A stretch of 53,080 nt of DNA. Source: Sciscionella sediminilitoris (GTDB taxonomy: Bacteria > Actinomycetota > Actinomycetes > Mycobacteriales > Pseudonocardiaceae). The DNA lies in contig NZ_JALM01000070.1 of assembly GCF_000737195.2 (NCBI RefSeq), forward strand, positions 1 to 53,080, read 5' to 3'. The position numbers were made by a program, and so were the translations under genes. Of this stretch, positions 15,985 to 24,485 are shown in pieces; positions within the stretch are counted from its first letter, which is position 1; the number at the start of each line of letters is the position of its first letter. The notes under the pieces are model-generated. The model did not search any database and was not told the origin of the DNA. It worked only from the letters and a program-made list of their open reading frames with translations.

Positions 15985-16817
15985 GCGCAGCCGGGGAACG
16001 GCTGATCCAGGAGCAGTACCGCCGCACGCTGGCGCGCTGGCCGGTCGAACACGAACAGCTGCGCCTGCCCACCCCCGAGGGCGAGACCTTCGTGATCGCC
16101 TCCGGGCCCGCCGAGGCGCCGCCGCTGGTCCTGCTGCACGGTTCCGGGAGCGACTCGACGCAGTGGTCGGACCGGATCCCGGAGTTCGCCGCGCGGTTCC
16201 GCAGCTACGCCGTCGACATCCTCGGTGAACCGGGCGGCAGCGCGCCGAACCGGCCACCATCGGACTCGGACCGGTATGCGGTCTGGCTGGACGCGGTCCT
16301 CGACGAGCTCGGGGTGCGCGACGCCCGGTTCATGGGTATCTCGCTCGGCGGCTGGATGGCGCTCGACTACGCCACCCGCCGACCGGACCGGGTCACCCGG
16401 CTCGCCCTGTGCTGCCCGATCGGGATCGGGGGCCAGCGCACGGCACACCTGGCCAAGGCTCTGCTGCTGAACCTGTTCGGCGAGCGGGGCAAACGCGCCT
16501 CGATGCGCGGACTGCTCGGCCCGGCGCTGGACGAGCTGGACCCGGCAGAACGCGAGGCGCTGTTCGAGCGGGTGCGGCTGGTCACCGAGAACTACCGGTA
16601 CCGCGTCCCGCCGCCAGTGTTCGGGGACGACACCCTGCGCGGGCTGCGCATGCCGGTCGGGGTCATCGCCGGGACCGAGGACGCCATGGTGGACTCCGCG
16701 GCGACCAAGCGACGGCTCGAGGCCTTGGTGCCGCACGCGCGGGTGCGGTTACTGCCCAGCGTCGGTCATTTCGTGCCCGCCCAGCTCGCCGAGGAACTGG
16801 CGTTCCTGGGCGGCTGA
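15972..16817 (+). CDS. Alpha/beta-fold hydrolase
   Basis: The 281-residue protein has the canonical alpha/beta hydrolase elements. The oxyanion region is LVLLHGSGSDSTQW, and the nucleophile elbow GISLGG places Ser124. An acid residue is probably in GTEDAMVD, and the late histidine is in LPSVGHFVP. It resembles the carboxylesterase/thioesterase-like group without a substrate-defining feature. The ATG at 15972 falls inside the heptamer-rich dyad 15921-15984; the longer frame from 15858 runs inside the TetR gene and is rejected. The 3' end overlaps the convergent APC permease gene by 52 bases. Confidence 0.88.
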   Translation: MIYRSAAGERLIQEQYRRTLARWPVEHEQLRLPTPEGETFVIASGPAEAPPLVLLHGSGSDSTQWSDRIPEFAARFRSYAVDILGEPGGSAPNRPPSDSDRYAVWLDAVLDELGVRDARFMGISLGGWMALDYATRRPDRVTRLALCCPIGIGGQRTAHLAKALLLNLFGERGKRASMRGLLGPALDELDPAEREALFERVRLVTENYRYRVPPPVFGDDTLRGLRMPVGVIAGTEDAMVDSAATKRRLEALVPHARVRLLPSVGHFVPAQLAEELAFLGG

Positions 16818-18169
16818 TCCTCCTCGCCCTCGGCCTCCTCGATCCCGAGCGAGCCGACCGGCCTGCGGAATCCCCTGGTGAGCACGGCAAGGTAGACCAC
16901 GCCGATGCCGCACCAGACGAGCCCGGCGATGAGCGCGTCGGCGTGCAGGAAGTACCAGAGGATCCCGGTGAGCGCGGCCCCGATCAGCGGCAGCACCAGA
17001 TAGCGGAGCAGATCCGGGGCCGTCTTGTACCGGCGCTGGCGCACCACGTAGTGCGCGATCACCGACAGGTTGACGAAGGTGAACGCGATCAGCGCGCCGA
17101 AGTTGATCATCGAGGAGACCAGCTCCAGGCTCGGCCCGATCGCGAGCAGCGAGACCGCCCCGGTGAGCAGCACGGGGAACAGCGGGGTGCGGAACTTCGG
17201 ATGGATGTAGCCGAACAGCCGCTTCGGGGCGAGCACCCCGTTGCGCCCCATCACGTGCAGCAGCCGGGACACGCTGGCGTGCGAGGCGAGCCCGGAGGCG
17301 GCGGTCGCGGCGAAGGCGCAGGCGATGAACAGGATCTGGAACACCTTGCCGCCGACCAGCAGGCCGATCTCGGGCAGCGTGTCATCGGAGTTCGCGAAGT
17401 GTGTGCCGTTCGGGAAGGCCAACTGGGTGAACCAGGCGCCGAGGAAGAAGATCACGCCCCCGATCAGCACGGTCAGCAGGATCGCCCGCGGCATGACCCG
17501 CTGGTCCTTGGCCTCCTCGCTGTACATGGTCACCGCGTCGAAGCCGATGAAGGAGAACGCGACCACGGTGGTCCCGGCGAGCACCGCGGGCGTGGTCACC
17601 CCCTGATGCCACAGCGGCTGGGCGGACACCAGGGTGCCCTCGCCCATCCCGGCGAGCAGCTCCTTCGCGGTGAGCACCAGGAAGACCACGATCAGCACCG
17701 AGGCGAAGACCACGAGCACGGTGTTCAGCCGCGAGGTGGACCGCATGCTCCACACGTTCACCCCGGTGACGCAGCCGACGTAGGCGAGCACCCAGATCCA
17801 GGAGGGCACCGAGGGGAACAGGGAGACCAGGTAGATCCGGATCAGTACCGCGTTGACCAGCGGCAGCAGCAGATAGTCCAGCAGCGCCGACCAGCCGACG
17901 AGGAAGCCGAGCGCCGGATGCATGGTCTGGCGCGTGTAGGTGTACGCCGATCCGGCGCTGGAGAAGACCCGGACCATCTTGCCGTAGCTCAGCGCGGTGA
18001 ACAGCATGACGACCAGGGCGACCAGGTAGGCGGTCGGCACCACCCCGAAGGTGTCCCCGGAGACGATGCCGAAGGTGTCGAACACCGTCGTCGGGGTCAT
18101 GTATCCGAGCCCGAGTGCGACGATCGCCCACAGTCCCAGTGAGCGTTTCAGGGTGCTCCGCTGCGCCAT
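16766..18169 (-). CDS. APC superfamily amino acid/polyamine permease
   Basis: The 467-residue protein has about twelve hydrophobic helices in APC order. The first helix region SLGLWAIVALGLGYMTPTTVFDTFGIVSG carries the unwound glycine-rich substrate/ion segment. FSFIGFDAVTMYSEEAKD is the helix-6/7 motif of amino acid and polyamine porters such as PuuP. The C terminus is acidic and Ser-rich. Uptake by proton symport is expected; the substrate is open. The ATG at 18169 has AAGGAGG upstream. A promoter and a perfect palindrome precede it (18197-18244). It overlaps the hydrolase gene tail to tail by 52 bases. Confidence 0.88.
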   Translation of the reverse strand: MAQRSTLKRSLGLWAIVALGLGYMTPTTVFDTFGIVSGDTFGVVPTAYLVALVVMLFTALSYGKMVRVFSSAGSAYTYTRQTMHPALGFLVGWSALLDYLLLPLVNAVLIRIYLVSLFPSVPSWIWVLAYVGCVTGVNVWSMRSTSRLNTVLVVFASVLIVVFLVLTAKELLAGMGEGTLVSAQPLWHQGVTTPAVLAGTTVVAFSFIGFDAVTMYSEEAKDQRVMPRAILLTVLIGGVIFFLGAWFTQLAFPNGTHFANSDDTLPEIGLLVGGKVFQILFIACAFAATAASGLASHASVSRLLHVMGRNGVLAPKRLFGYIHPKFRTPLFPVLLTGAVSLLAIGPSLELVSSMINFGALIAFTFVNLSVIAHYVVRQRRYKTAPDLLRYLVLPLIGAALTGILWYFLHADALIAGLVWCGIGVVYLAVLTRGFRRPVGSLGIEEAEGEEDQPPRNASSSASWAGTK

Positions 18170-18196
18170 GCGTCCGCCTATCCCTCCTTGGCAGGC

Positions 18197-18244
18197 TTCC
18201 CGATAACGGGAACCAATAAAGCCGAAGGGGAAAGCTCACGTCAA
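18197..18244 (-). promoter_or_regulatory. Promoter and palindromic operator before the APC permease gene
   Basis: On the minus strand TTGACG (18239-18244) is followed after 18 bases by TTTATT (18215-18220). Directly downstream comes TTCCCG-N4-CGGGAA (18197-18212), a perfect 6-bp inverted repeat with a 4-base centre placed over the expected transcription start. This is the classical layout for a repressor blocking initiation. The regulator is not identifiable. Confidence 0.5.
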
Positions 18245-18341
18245 TAGTTCGGGCCACTATTTTCGTTGCCAACATGTTTCTCGACCACGAAATCAGGTGG
18301 CGAGCACTGAGAGTGGTGCGATATAAGTAGAAGCGCTACGG

Positions 18342-19625
18342 TCAGTTGTGGTCGCTGGCCGCCGGTTCGGGAAGCGGGCTGGACCGGTAGGCGCGCGCCC
18401 AGGCGACCGTGATCACCAGCGCGATCGCGGCGCTGACCACTCCGGCGATCGCGATCGAGGTCCCCGTCACGACCACCCCGGCCACCAGTCCGGCGAGCAT
18501 GGGGCCGAGGCCGTTCGCGGTCTGCAGGATCGCCGTATTCACCCCGATGACCCGCGCGCGGTCCTGCTCCGGGGACAGCTGGGCGATCAGCGCGACCGCG
18601 TACATGGTGTAGATGGAGGACAGCGCACCCGCGATCGCGAACAGCACCACCGAGACCCACAGGCCGAGCGGGAGGAACACCGGGATCAGCGCGACCGAGG
18701 CCCCGACCGCGGCGGGACCGAGCAGCTGCGGATGTTTCGACTCGGGCACCAGCCTGCCGAACACGAACGCGCCGAGCGCGGCCCCGAGCGGCGCGGCCGC
18801 CTGGATCAGCGCCACCGCCCAGGTGCCTTCGCGCAGCTGTTCCACGAAGGGCGCGGCCATCCCCTCCGGGACGATGTGGAACAGGTTCAGCGCGAGCACC
18901 GCAGCGAGCACGAGCAGCCGTTTGTCCCGGGCCATCGCGGTGAATCCCCTGGTCAGGCCGCGGCCACTGAGGGCGCGCTCGCCCTCGCGCGGCCGGGCCG
19001 GGCGCGGGGTGGTCGCCAGCACCAGGAACGCGGCGACCACGAAGGTGCCCGCGTCGAACAGCAGCCCGCCGACCGGGGTCAGGAAGAAAACCATGGTGCC
19101 GCCGACCGCGAACCCGGCGAGCTGGGCGATCTGGCTGGACACCGTGCGCAGCGACATGCCGAGGATGTACTGCCGCCCGGCGAGCAGATCCGGGATGAGC
19201 GCCTGCTCGGCGGCTTTGAACGGGCCCAGGAACATCGAGGAACCCGCCACCAGCACGCACAGCAGCCACAGCGGCATCCCGGGCACGACCACCAGGCCGA
19301 CCAGTATCGCGCGCGCCAGATTGCACACGAACATGACGGTGCGCCGCGGGTAGTGATCGGCGAACCCGGCCAGGAACAGGCTGCCGAGCAGGGTGGGCAG
19401 GAAGGTCAGCCCGTAGGTGAGTCCGGTGATCGCGGCCGAGTCCGTCCGGGCGAAGACCAGTACGGAGAGTGCGACTCTGGTCAGCTGGTCTCCACCGACC
19501 GAGAGGACCTCGGCGATCCACAGATACCGGAAGTCGCGCACGGCGAGTACCCCGAGGTAGCTCTCCCCTCGCCCCTGTTGGCCCACACCTGCTCCTTCGG
19601 GTGATTGACGCGCAGTATCGGGCAC
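18342..19625 (-). CDS. MFS transporter, drug/enterobactin-exporter-like
   Basis: The 427-residue protein has twelve predicted helices. It has the first-helix layout FRYLWIAEVLSVGGDQLTRVAL and the loop FADHYPRRTVMFVCNLAR of MFS_3/EntS-like exporters. These pumps export drugs or small secreted metabolites by proton antiport; the cargo is unknown. The start is a GTG at 19625 without an obvious ribosome site, so a leaderless start or a later internal start is possible. It diverges from the methyltransferase operon with 94 bases between starts. Confidence 0.82.
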   Translation of the reverse strand: MPDTARQSPEGAGVGQQGRGESYLGVLAVRDFRYLWIAEVLSVGGDQLTRVALSVLVFARTDSAAITGLTYGLTFLPTLLGSLFLAGFADHYPRRTVMFVCNLARAILVGLVVVPGMPLWLLCVLVAGSSMFLGPFKAAEQALIPDLLAGRQYILGMSLRTVSSQIAQLAGFAVGGTMVFFLTPVGGLLFDAGTFVVAAFLVLATTPRPARPREGERALSGRGLTRGFTAMARDKRLLVLAAVLALNLFHIVPEGMAAPFVEQLREGTWAVALIQAAAPLGAALGAFVFGRLVPESKHPQLLGPAAVGASVALIPVFLPLGLWVSVVLFAIAGALSSIYTMYAVALIAQLSPEQDRARVIGVNTAILQTANGLGPMLAGLVAGVVVTGTSIAIAGVVSAAIALVITVAWARAYRSSPLPEPAASDHN

Positions 19626-19719
19626 ACCATAGGACAGTCACGATCGGCCGGTGGCCGCCCACGGGAAAATTGGGCTAGACAGAGCAATCAGTCGCTGCCG
19701 TAGAGTGCCGGATGTGTCC

Positions 19720-20559
19720 ATGAAGGTCGATGCCACGAACACCGAACAGCTGCGCTCCTGGGACGGCGAGGGCGGTGATTACTGGGTCGCGAACGCGGAC
19801 CGGCTCGACGCCGGAGTCGCCGGATACCACGGTCAGCTGCTGGATCGCGCGGACATCGGGCCGGACTCCGCGGTGCTGGACATCGGCTGCGGCAGCGGGC
19901 AGACCAGCAGGGACGCCGCCCGGCGCGCACCAGGGGGCACCGTGCTCGGGGTCGACCTCTCGGCCCGCATGCTCGACCGGGCCCGCACCCTCGCCGAGCA
20001 GGAGGGCCTGACAAACGTCACCTTCGAACAGCGCGACGCCCAGGTGCACGAGCTCGGCGAGCAGCGCTTCGACCGGGCACTGAGCCGCAACGGGGCGATG
20101 TTCTTCGGCGAGCCGCGCACCGCGTTCGGCAACATCGCCGGGTCCCTGCGCCCCGGCGGCACGCTCACGCTGCTGAGCTGGCAGCCCTTCGAGCGCAACG
20201 AGTGGCTGCACGCGCTGTGGTCCGCGCTCGACATGGGCCGTGACCTCGCCCCGCCACCGGCGAACGCGCCCGGTCCCTTCGGGCTGAGCGAGCCGGACCG
20301 GATCCGCGCGGTGCTCGAGCCCGCCGGGTTCACCGAGGTGCGGATCACGCCGGTCAGCGAGCCCATGTACTACGGCAAGGATGTGGAGGACGCGTTCTCC
20401 TTCGTCGTGGAGCAGCGCGCCGGGCTGCTCGAGGGGCTGGACGAACGGGCCAGGACGACCGCGCTCGACCGGTTGCGCGCCGACCTGGCCGCGCACCTGA
20501 GCGCGGACGGCGTCCACTACGGCTCGGCCGCCTGGTTCACCGAAGCGCGCCGCGGCTGA
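19720..20559 (+). CDS. SAM-dependent class I methyltransferase
   Basis: The 279-residue Rossmann methyltransferase has motif I VLDIGCGSGQTS at about residues 47-58 and motif II LGVDLSARMLDRA after it. The post-motif SLRPGGTLTLLSW is also present. The fold matches small-molecule UbiE/Methyltransf_25-type enzymes. The acceptor is unknown. The start is the ATG at 19720; a GTG two codons earlier (19714) is equally possible because a -10-like TAGAGT ends only a few bases before it. It heads a run of four plus-strand genes with MFS and two flavin monooxygenases. Confidence 0.85.
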   Translation: MKVDATNTEQLRSWDGEGGDYWVANADRLDAGVAGYHGQLLDRADIGPDSAVLDIGCGSGQTSRDAARRAPGGTVLGVDLSARMLDRARTLAEQEGLTNVTFEQRDAQVHELGEQRFDRALSRNGAMFFGEPRTAFGNIAGSLRPGGTLTLLSWQPFERNEWLHALWSALDMGRDLAPPPANAPGPFGLSEPDRIRAVLEPAGFTEVRITPVSEPMYYGKDVEDAFSFVVEQRAGLLEGLDERARTTALDRLRADLAAHLSADGVHYGSAAWFTEARRG

Positions 20560-20590
20560 GAGTTCTGCGGCCGAGAGTTCTGGAGTACCG

Positions 20591-21781
20591 GTGTCCACCA
20601 CGGCAACCGACCGCCGCGTGATCACCCTGTTGGCGATCACCACCGGCGTGGTCATCGCCAACGTCTATTACGCCCAGCCGCTTGCGGACGCGCTCGCGCA
20701 GGCCATGCGGGTGCCGACGGGTTCGGTCGGGGTGGTGCTCACCCTGATCCAGCTCGGCTACGCGGTCGGGCTCGCCACCCTGGTCCCGCTCGGTGACCTC
20801 GTGGAACGCCGCAGGCTGCTGGCCATCCTGCTCACGATCTGCGTACTCGGGCTCGCGGGAATGGCGCTGGCTCCCGGGCTCGCCGTACTCGAAGCAGCGG
20901 CCGTGCTCGTCGGGGCAACCTCGGTCGTCGCCCAGATCATCGTGCCGTTCGCCGCGCACCTCGCCGCACCGCACGAGCAGGGCCGGGTGGTGAGCACCGT
21001 GATGAGCGGCCTGCTGCTGGGTATCCTCGCCTCGCGCACCGTCGCCGGGCTGCTCGCCGAACTGGCCGGCTGGCGCGCGGTGTTCGCGCTCGGCGCCGCG
21101 GCCACCGCGCTGGTCGGCTTCCTGGCCTGCCGACGGCTGCCCAGGATCGAGCCGAGCACCACGCTGAGCTATCCCCGGCTGCTGGCCTCCGTGCTCGAAC
21201 TGGTGCGCACCGAACCCGTGCTGCGGCTGCGTATGCTGTTCGGCGCGCTGGCCTTCGCCGCATTCAGTACTTTCTGGGCGAGCATGGGGTTCCTGCTCGC
21301 TCGCCCGCCGTACTCCTGGAGCGAGGCCGCGATCGGGGCCTTCGCCCTTGTCGGGATCGCGGGCGCGGTCATGGCCAGGGTCGCGGGTTCGCTCGCGGAC
21401 CGCGGGCATGCCTGGCGCACGACCGGTGCCGCCTTCCTGATCATCGCCGTGTCCTTTCTGCTGATGGGTTCCGGCGGGCACAACGTGCTCGCGCTCGTGC
21501 TCGGCGTGGTGCTGCTGGATCTGGGCTGCCAGGGCGCGCACATCAGCAACCAGGGCGTCATCTACCGGCTGCGGCCCGGCGCACACAGCAGGATCACCAC
21601 CGCCTACATGACCGTCTACTTCATCGCGGGCGCGCTCGGCAGCGGGCTGTCCTCGGTGCTGGTGTACCCGCGGTTCGGCTGGACCGGGGTCTGCGCGCTT
21701 GGCGGCGCCTTCGCGGTGTTCGCCCTGATCGTCTGGGGCGCGGCGACAATTATGTCGGGAACAAAACGAATTCCACGATAA
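20591..21781 (+). CDS. MFS transporter (DHA1, YgaY/NepI-like)
   Basis: A 396-residue twelve-helix transporter. The opening VIANVYYAQPLADALAQAM is characteristic of the small DHA1 group, and the helix-2/3 loop reads PLGDLVERRRLL. The GTG at 20591 is preceded by GGAG with a five-base spacer. It is 31 bases after the methyltransferase and ten bases before the NtaA-type monooxygenase start. In this setting it may import the substrate of the monooxygenases or export a methylated product. Confidence 0.85.
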   Translation: MSTTATDRRVITLLAITTGVVIANVYYAQPLADALAQAMRVPTGSVGVVLTLIQLGYAVGLATLVPLGDLVERRRLLAILLTICVLGLAGMALAPGLAVLEAAAVLVGATSVVAQIIVPFAAHLAAPHEQGRVVSTVMSGLLLGILASRTVAGLLAELAGWRAVFALGAAATALVGFLACRRLPRIEPSTTLSYPRLLASVLELVRTEPVLRLRMLFGALAFAAFSTFWASMGFLLARPPYSWSEAAIGAFALVGIAGAVMARVAGSLADRGHAWRTTGAAFLIIAVSFLLMGSGGHNVLALVLGVVLLDLGCQGAHISNQGVIYRLRPGAHSRITTAYMTVYFIAGALGSGLSSVLVYPRFGWTGVCALGGAFAVFALIVWGAATIMSGTKRIPR

Positions 21782-21790
21782 GGGAACACA

Positions 21791-23203
21791 TTGCCGGGCC
21801 GATTTTCCCCGGCGCACGCTGAATCCGTGCCGGAACCATTGCGCTTCGCCGCATTCGTCATGAACACCACCTCGCACATCCTGCACGGGGCCTGGCGGCT
21901 TCCCGAGGCCCGCCAGCATCGGTTCACCGAACTCGATCACTGGATCGGGCTCGCCCGCGAACTCGAGGCCGCGCGGTTCGACCACATCTTCTTCGCGGAT
22001 GTGGTCGGTCTCTACCACGATTACCGGTCCTCCTGGCGGAAATTCGTGGAGTCCGGGCTGCAGATCCCGAGCAACGATCCTACGGTCATCGCCTCCGCGA
22101 TCGCGCACGCCACCACCGATATCGGGATCGCGCTCACCAGTTCGATCCTGCAGGAGCATCCGTTCAACTTCGCCCGCAAGATGTCCACTTTGGACCACGC
22201 GAGCGGTGGGCGGATCGCGTGGAACATCGTGACCAGTCTTTCCCCCAATGCCTGGCGCAATTTCGGTTATGCGGACATCACCGCGCACGACGAACGCTAT
22301 GCCTGGGCCCAGGAATACGTGGAGGTGACCTACAAGCTCTGGGAGGGTTCTTGGGACGAGGGCGCGCTGGTGCAGGACAAGGAATCCGGGATCCACGCCG
22401 ATTTCGGCCGCGTGCACAAGATCGACCACGAGGGCCCGCACTACCGGGTGGAGGGACCGCATCTGGTCGCCCCGTCCCCGCAACGCACCCCGGTGCTGTT
22501 CCAGGCGGGTTCCTCGCCCGCGGGGCGCCGGTTCGCCGCACGCAACGCCGAGGCCCAGTTCATCAGCGCACCGAGCCCGGAAGCGGCCCGGGAGCTGATC
22601 GCCGAGACCAGGGAACTGGTGACCGGATACGGGCGGCGCCCCGGCGATCTGCGGTTCTACCAAGGACTGTCCTTCGTCATCGGGGACACCGAGCACGAGG
22701 CGCGGCGTAAGGCGGCCGAACTGGAGGAGTACCTGGACCCGGACGCGATGCTCGCGCACGCCGCGGGCGGGATCGGCATCGACCTCGGGCACTACGATCT
22801 GGACACCCCGCTCGGCGAGGTCGAAACCGAGGGCTCGCGCAGCCATCTGCGCTGGGTGCGCGAGGCGGTCGGCGAGCGGGAACCGACGGTGCGCGATCTG
22901 GCCCGGTTGCGCAGCAGGGACAACCGGCTCGTCGGCACCCCGGAACAGATCGCGGGCGAACTCGAACGCTGGCGCGCGGCCGGGGTGGACGGGATCAACG
23001 TCGTCAACGCCACGATTCCCGGCTCATACCGGGAATTCATCGAACACCTCCGGCCGGTGCTGCTCGAGCGCGGGCTCGCCCGCGCCGAGTACGAACCGGG
23101 GACCACACGGCGCAAACTCACCGGTGCCGATCTGCTCGACGAACGCCATCCGGCCGCCGCATACCGGGGTGCCTTCGCCACCGTCCCGACAGGAGCAGCA
23201 TGA
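21791..23203 (+). CDS. NtaA/SnaA/DszA-type FMN-dependent monooxygenase
   Basis: Bacterial-luciferase-fold flavoprotein of about 470 residues. Features of the NtaA/DszA group include LRFAAFVMNTTSHILHGAWRLPEARQ near the N terminus and the long IAWNIVTSLSPNAWRNFGY region. The PVLFQAGSSPAGRRFAA segment and the C-terminal DRNLVGTPEQIAGEL-like part are also present. Such enzymes use FMNH2 from a separate reductase to cleave C-N or C-S bonds (nitrilotriacetate, dibenzothiophene sulfone, other organosulfur compounds). The start is uncertain: a TTG at 21791 has AGGGA five bases upstream, while a GTG at 21827 better matches the family N terminus. It overlaps the DszC-like gene by ATGA. Confidence 0.87.
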   Translation: MPGRFSPAHAESVPEPLRFAAFVMNTTSHILHGAWRLPEARQHRFTELDHWIGLARELEAARFDHIFFADVVGLYHDYRSSWRKFVESGLQIPSNDPTVIASAIAHATTDIGIALTSSILQEHPFNFARKMSTLDHASGGRIAWNIVTSLSPNAWRNFGYADITAHDERYAWAQEYVEVTYKLWEGSWDEGALVQDKESGIHADFGRVHKIDHEGPHYRVEGPHLVAPSPQRTPVLFQAGSSPAGRRFAARNAEAQFISAPSPEAARELIAETRELVTGYGRRPGDLRFYQGLSFVIGDTEHEARRKAAELEEYLDPDAMLAHAAGGIGIDLGHYDLDTPLGEVETEGSRSHLRWVREAVGEREPTVRDLARLRSRDNRLVGTPEQIAGELERWRAAGVDGINVVNATIPGSYREFIEHLRPVLLERGLARAEYEPGTTRRKLTGADLLDERHPAAAYRGAFATVPTGAA

Positions 23204-24372
23204 CCGCCATCGACACACCCGAACTCGAGAACCTGCTCGGCTGGCTCGCCGAGAACGCGAGCGAGGACAAGAACCCGCACGAACAGATCGACCGGGTGCG
23301 GGCCGCGCGGATCGGCGCGCTCATCCTGCCGGTGGCCGACGGCGGGCCGGGCGCCTCCACCAGGGAACTGCTCGCGCTCGCGATCCGGCTCGCCGAGGCC
23401 GATCCGAACGTCGCGCACATCCTGCGCGCGCACTTCGCCCATGTGCACCAGGTACTGCGGCTGCCCGCGGGCCCGGCGCGGCAGCGGTGGATCGAGGAGA
23501 TCCGGTCCGGGAAACTGTTCGGCAACGCGACCAGTGAACAGGGCGGTACCCAGGCCGGTTCCTACCGGTTCGCCACCCGGCTGACCGAGACCGCGAACGG
23601 CACGGTGCTCGAGGGAAAGAAGTTCTACAGCACCGGAACCCTGTTCGCCGACCTGATCGCGGTCACCGCGCAGTACGGAACCGAAGGCAGCGCAACGGTT
23701 TTCGTGCCCACCGGCCGGGAAGGGGTGAGCCTGCTCGACGACTGGGACGGGATCGGGCAGAACCGCACCGGGACCGGAACCACCGTTTTCGACAATGTGG
23801 CCGTGTATCCCGAAGAAATCGTCAGCGTCCGGGAAAACCGGGACCAGCCCGCGAACACCGATGCCGCGCTGCTGCAACTGTATCTGCAGGCGGTGATGAC
23901 CGGAATTCTGCGCACTGTGGTCACCGACGCGAAAAACCTGGTACTCGGCCGCACCCGGTCGTTCGAGCACGCGCCCGCGGAACTGCCCGCGCGGGATCCG
24001 ATCCTGCACGAGACCATCGGGGAACTCGCCAGCACGGCCTATATAGCCGAGGCCGCGGTGCTCGCCGCCGCCGGGGAAATCGACACCGCGTATCGGGGTG
24101 AGCAGCGCGGCGATCCCGACCCGGCCGCCTTCGCCGCCGCATCGCTTGCCGCCAGCAAGGTCAAGGTGCACATCGACCGGGCCGCGCTGCACGCCGCGAG
24201 CGCGCTGTTCGACGTCGGCGGCGCCTCCGCGGCCACCCGTAGCCGCGCACTGGACCGGCACTGGCGCAATATCCGCACTCTCACCACGCACAATCCGACC
24301 GCGTACAAGGCCGCCGCGATCGGGGATTCGGTGCTGAACGGGGCCCCGCTGCCCGGCAACGGTTACTTCTGA
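23200..24372 (+). CDS. Acyl-CoA-dehydrogenase-fold flavin monooxygenase (DszC/SfnB-like)
   Basis: The 390-residue protein has the acyl-CoA dehydrogenase fold: N-terminal helices, a beta middle with FGNATSEQGG and EGKKFYSTGT, and a C-terminal helical flavin domain. A true acyl-CoA dehydrogenase would show the catalytic glutamate near residue 370. Here the end reads HWRNIRTLTTHNPTAYKAAAIG, the DszC/SfnB-type pattern. Members oxidise sulfur or other heteroatoms with reduced flavin and O2. ATGA coupling to the NtaA-like gene indicates a two-enzyme monooxygenase step. No flavin reductase is visible nearby, so reduced flavin must come from elsewhere. Confidence 0.86.
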   Translation: MTAIDTPELENLLGWLAENASEDKNPHEQIDRVRAARIGALILPVADGGPGASTRELLALAIRLAEADPNVAHILRAHFAHVHQVLRLPAGPARQRWIEEIRSGKLFGNATSEQGGTQAGSYRFATRLTETANGTVLEGKKFYSTGTLFADLIAVTAQYGTEGSATVFVPTGREGVSLLDDWDGIGQNRTGTGTTVFDNVAVYPEEIVSVRENRDQPANTDAALLQLYLQAVMTGILRTVVTDAKNLVLGRTRSFEHAPAELPARDPILHETIGELASTAYIAEAAVLAAAGEIDTAYRGEQRGDPDPAAFAAASLAASKVKVHIDRAALHAASALFDVGGASAATRSRALDRHWRNIRTLTTHNPTAYKAAAIGDSVLNGAPLPGNGYF

Positions 24373-24396
24373 ACGCGGATCGCTTGCCGTAGCCGA

Positions 24397-24417
24397 CCGG
24401 TGCCGCAGTGGTACCGG
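24397..24417 (+). terminator. Hairpin after the monooxygenase operon
   Basis: CCGGTGCC and GGTACCGG form an 8-bp stem (one G-U pair) around a 5-base loop, 25 bases after the stop at 24372. There is no run of Ts. The position at the end of the four-gene run makes termination plausible. Confidence 0.45.
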
Positions 24418-24460
24418 GTGAGCGATTCGCTTGCACACGAACGAATCCGGGCATATCCTC

Positions 24461-24472
24461 ACTCAACTGAGT
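24461..24472. promoter_or_regulatory. Small dyad ACTCA-AC-TGAGT upstream of the M48-like gene
   Basis: A perfect 5-bp inverted repeat lies immediately before the GGGGG ribosome site (24475-24479) of the gene starting at 24486. It could be an operator, but a dyad this short can occur by chance. Confidence 0.25.
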
Positions 24473-24485
24473 TTGGGGGTATGCT

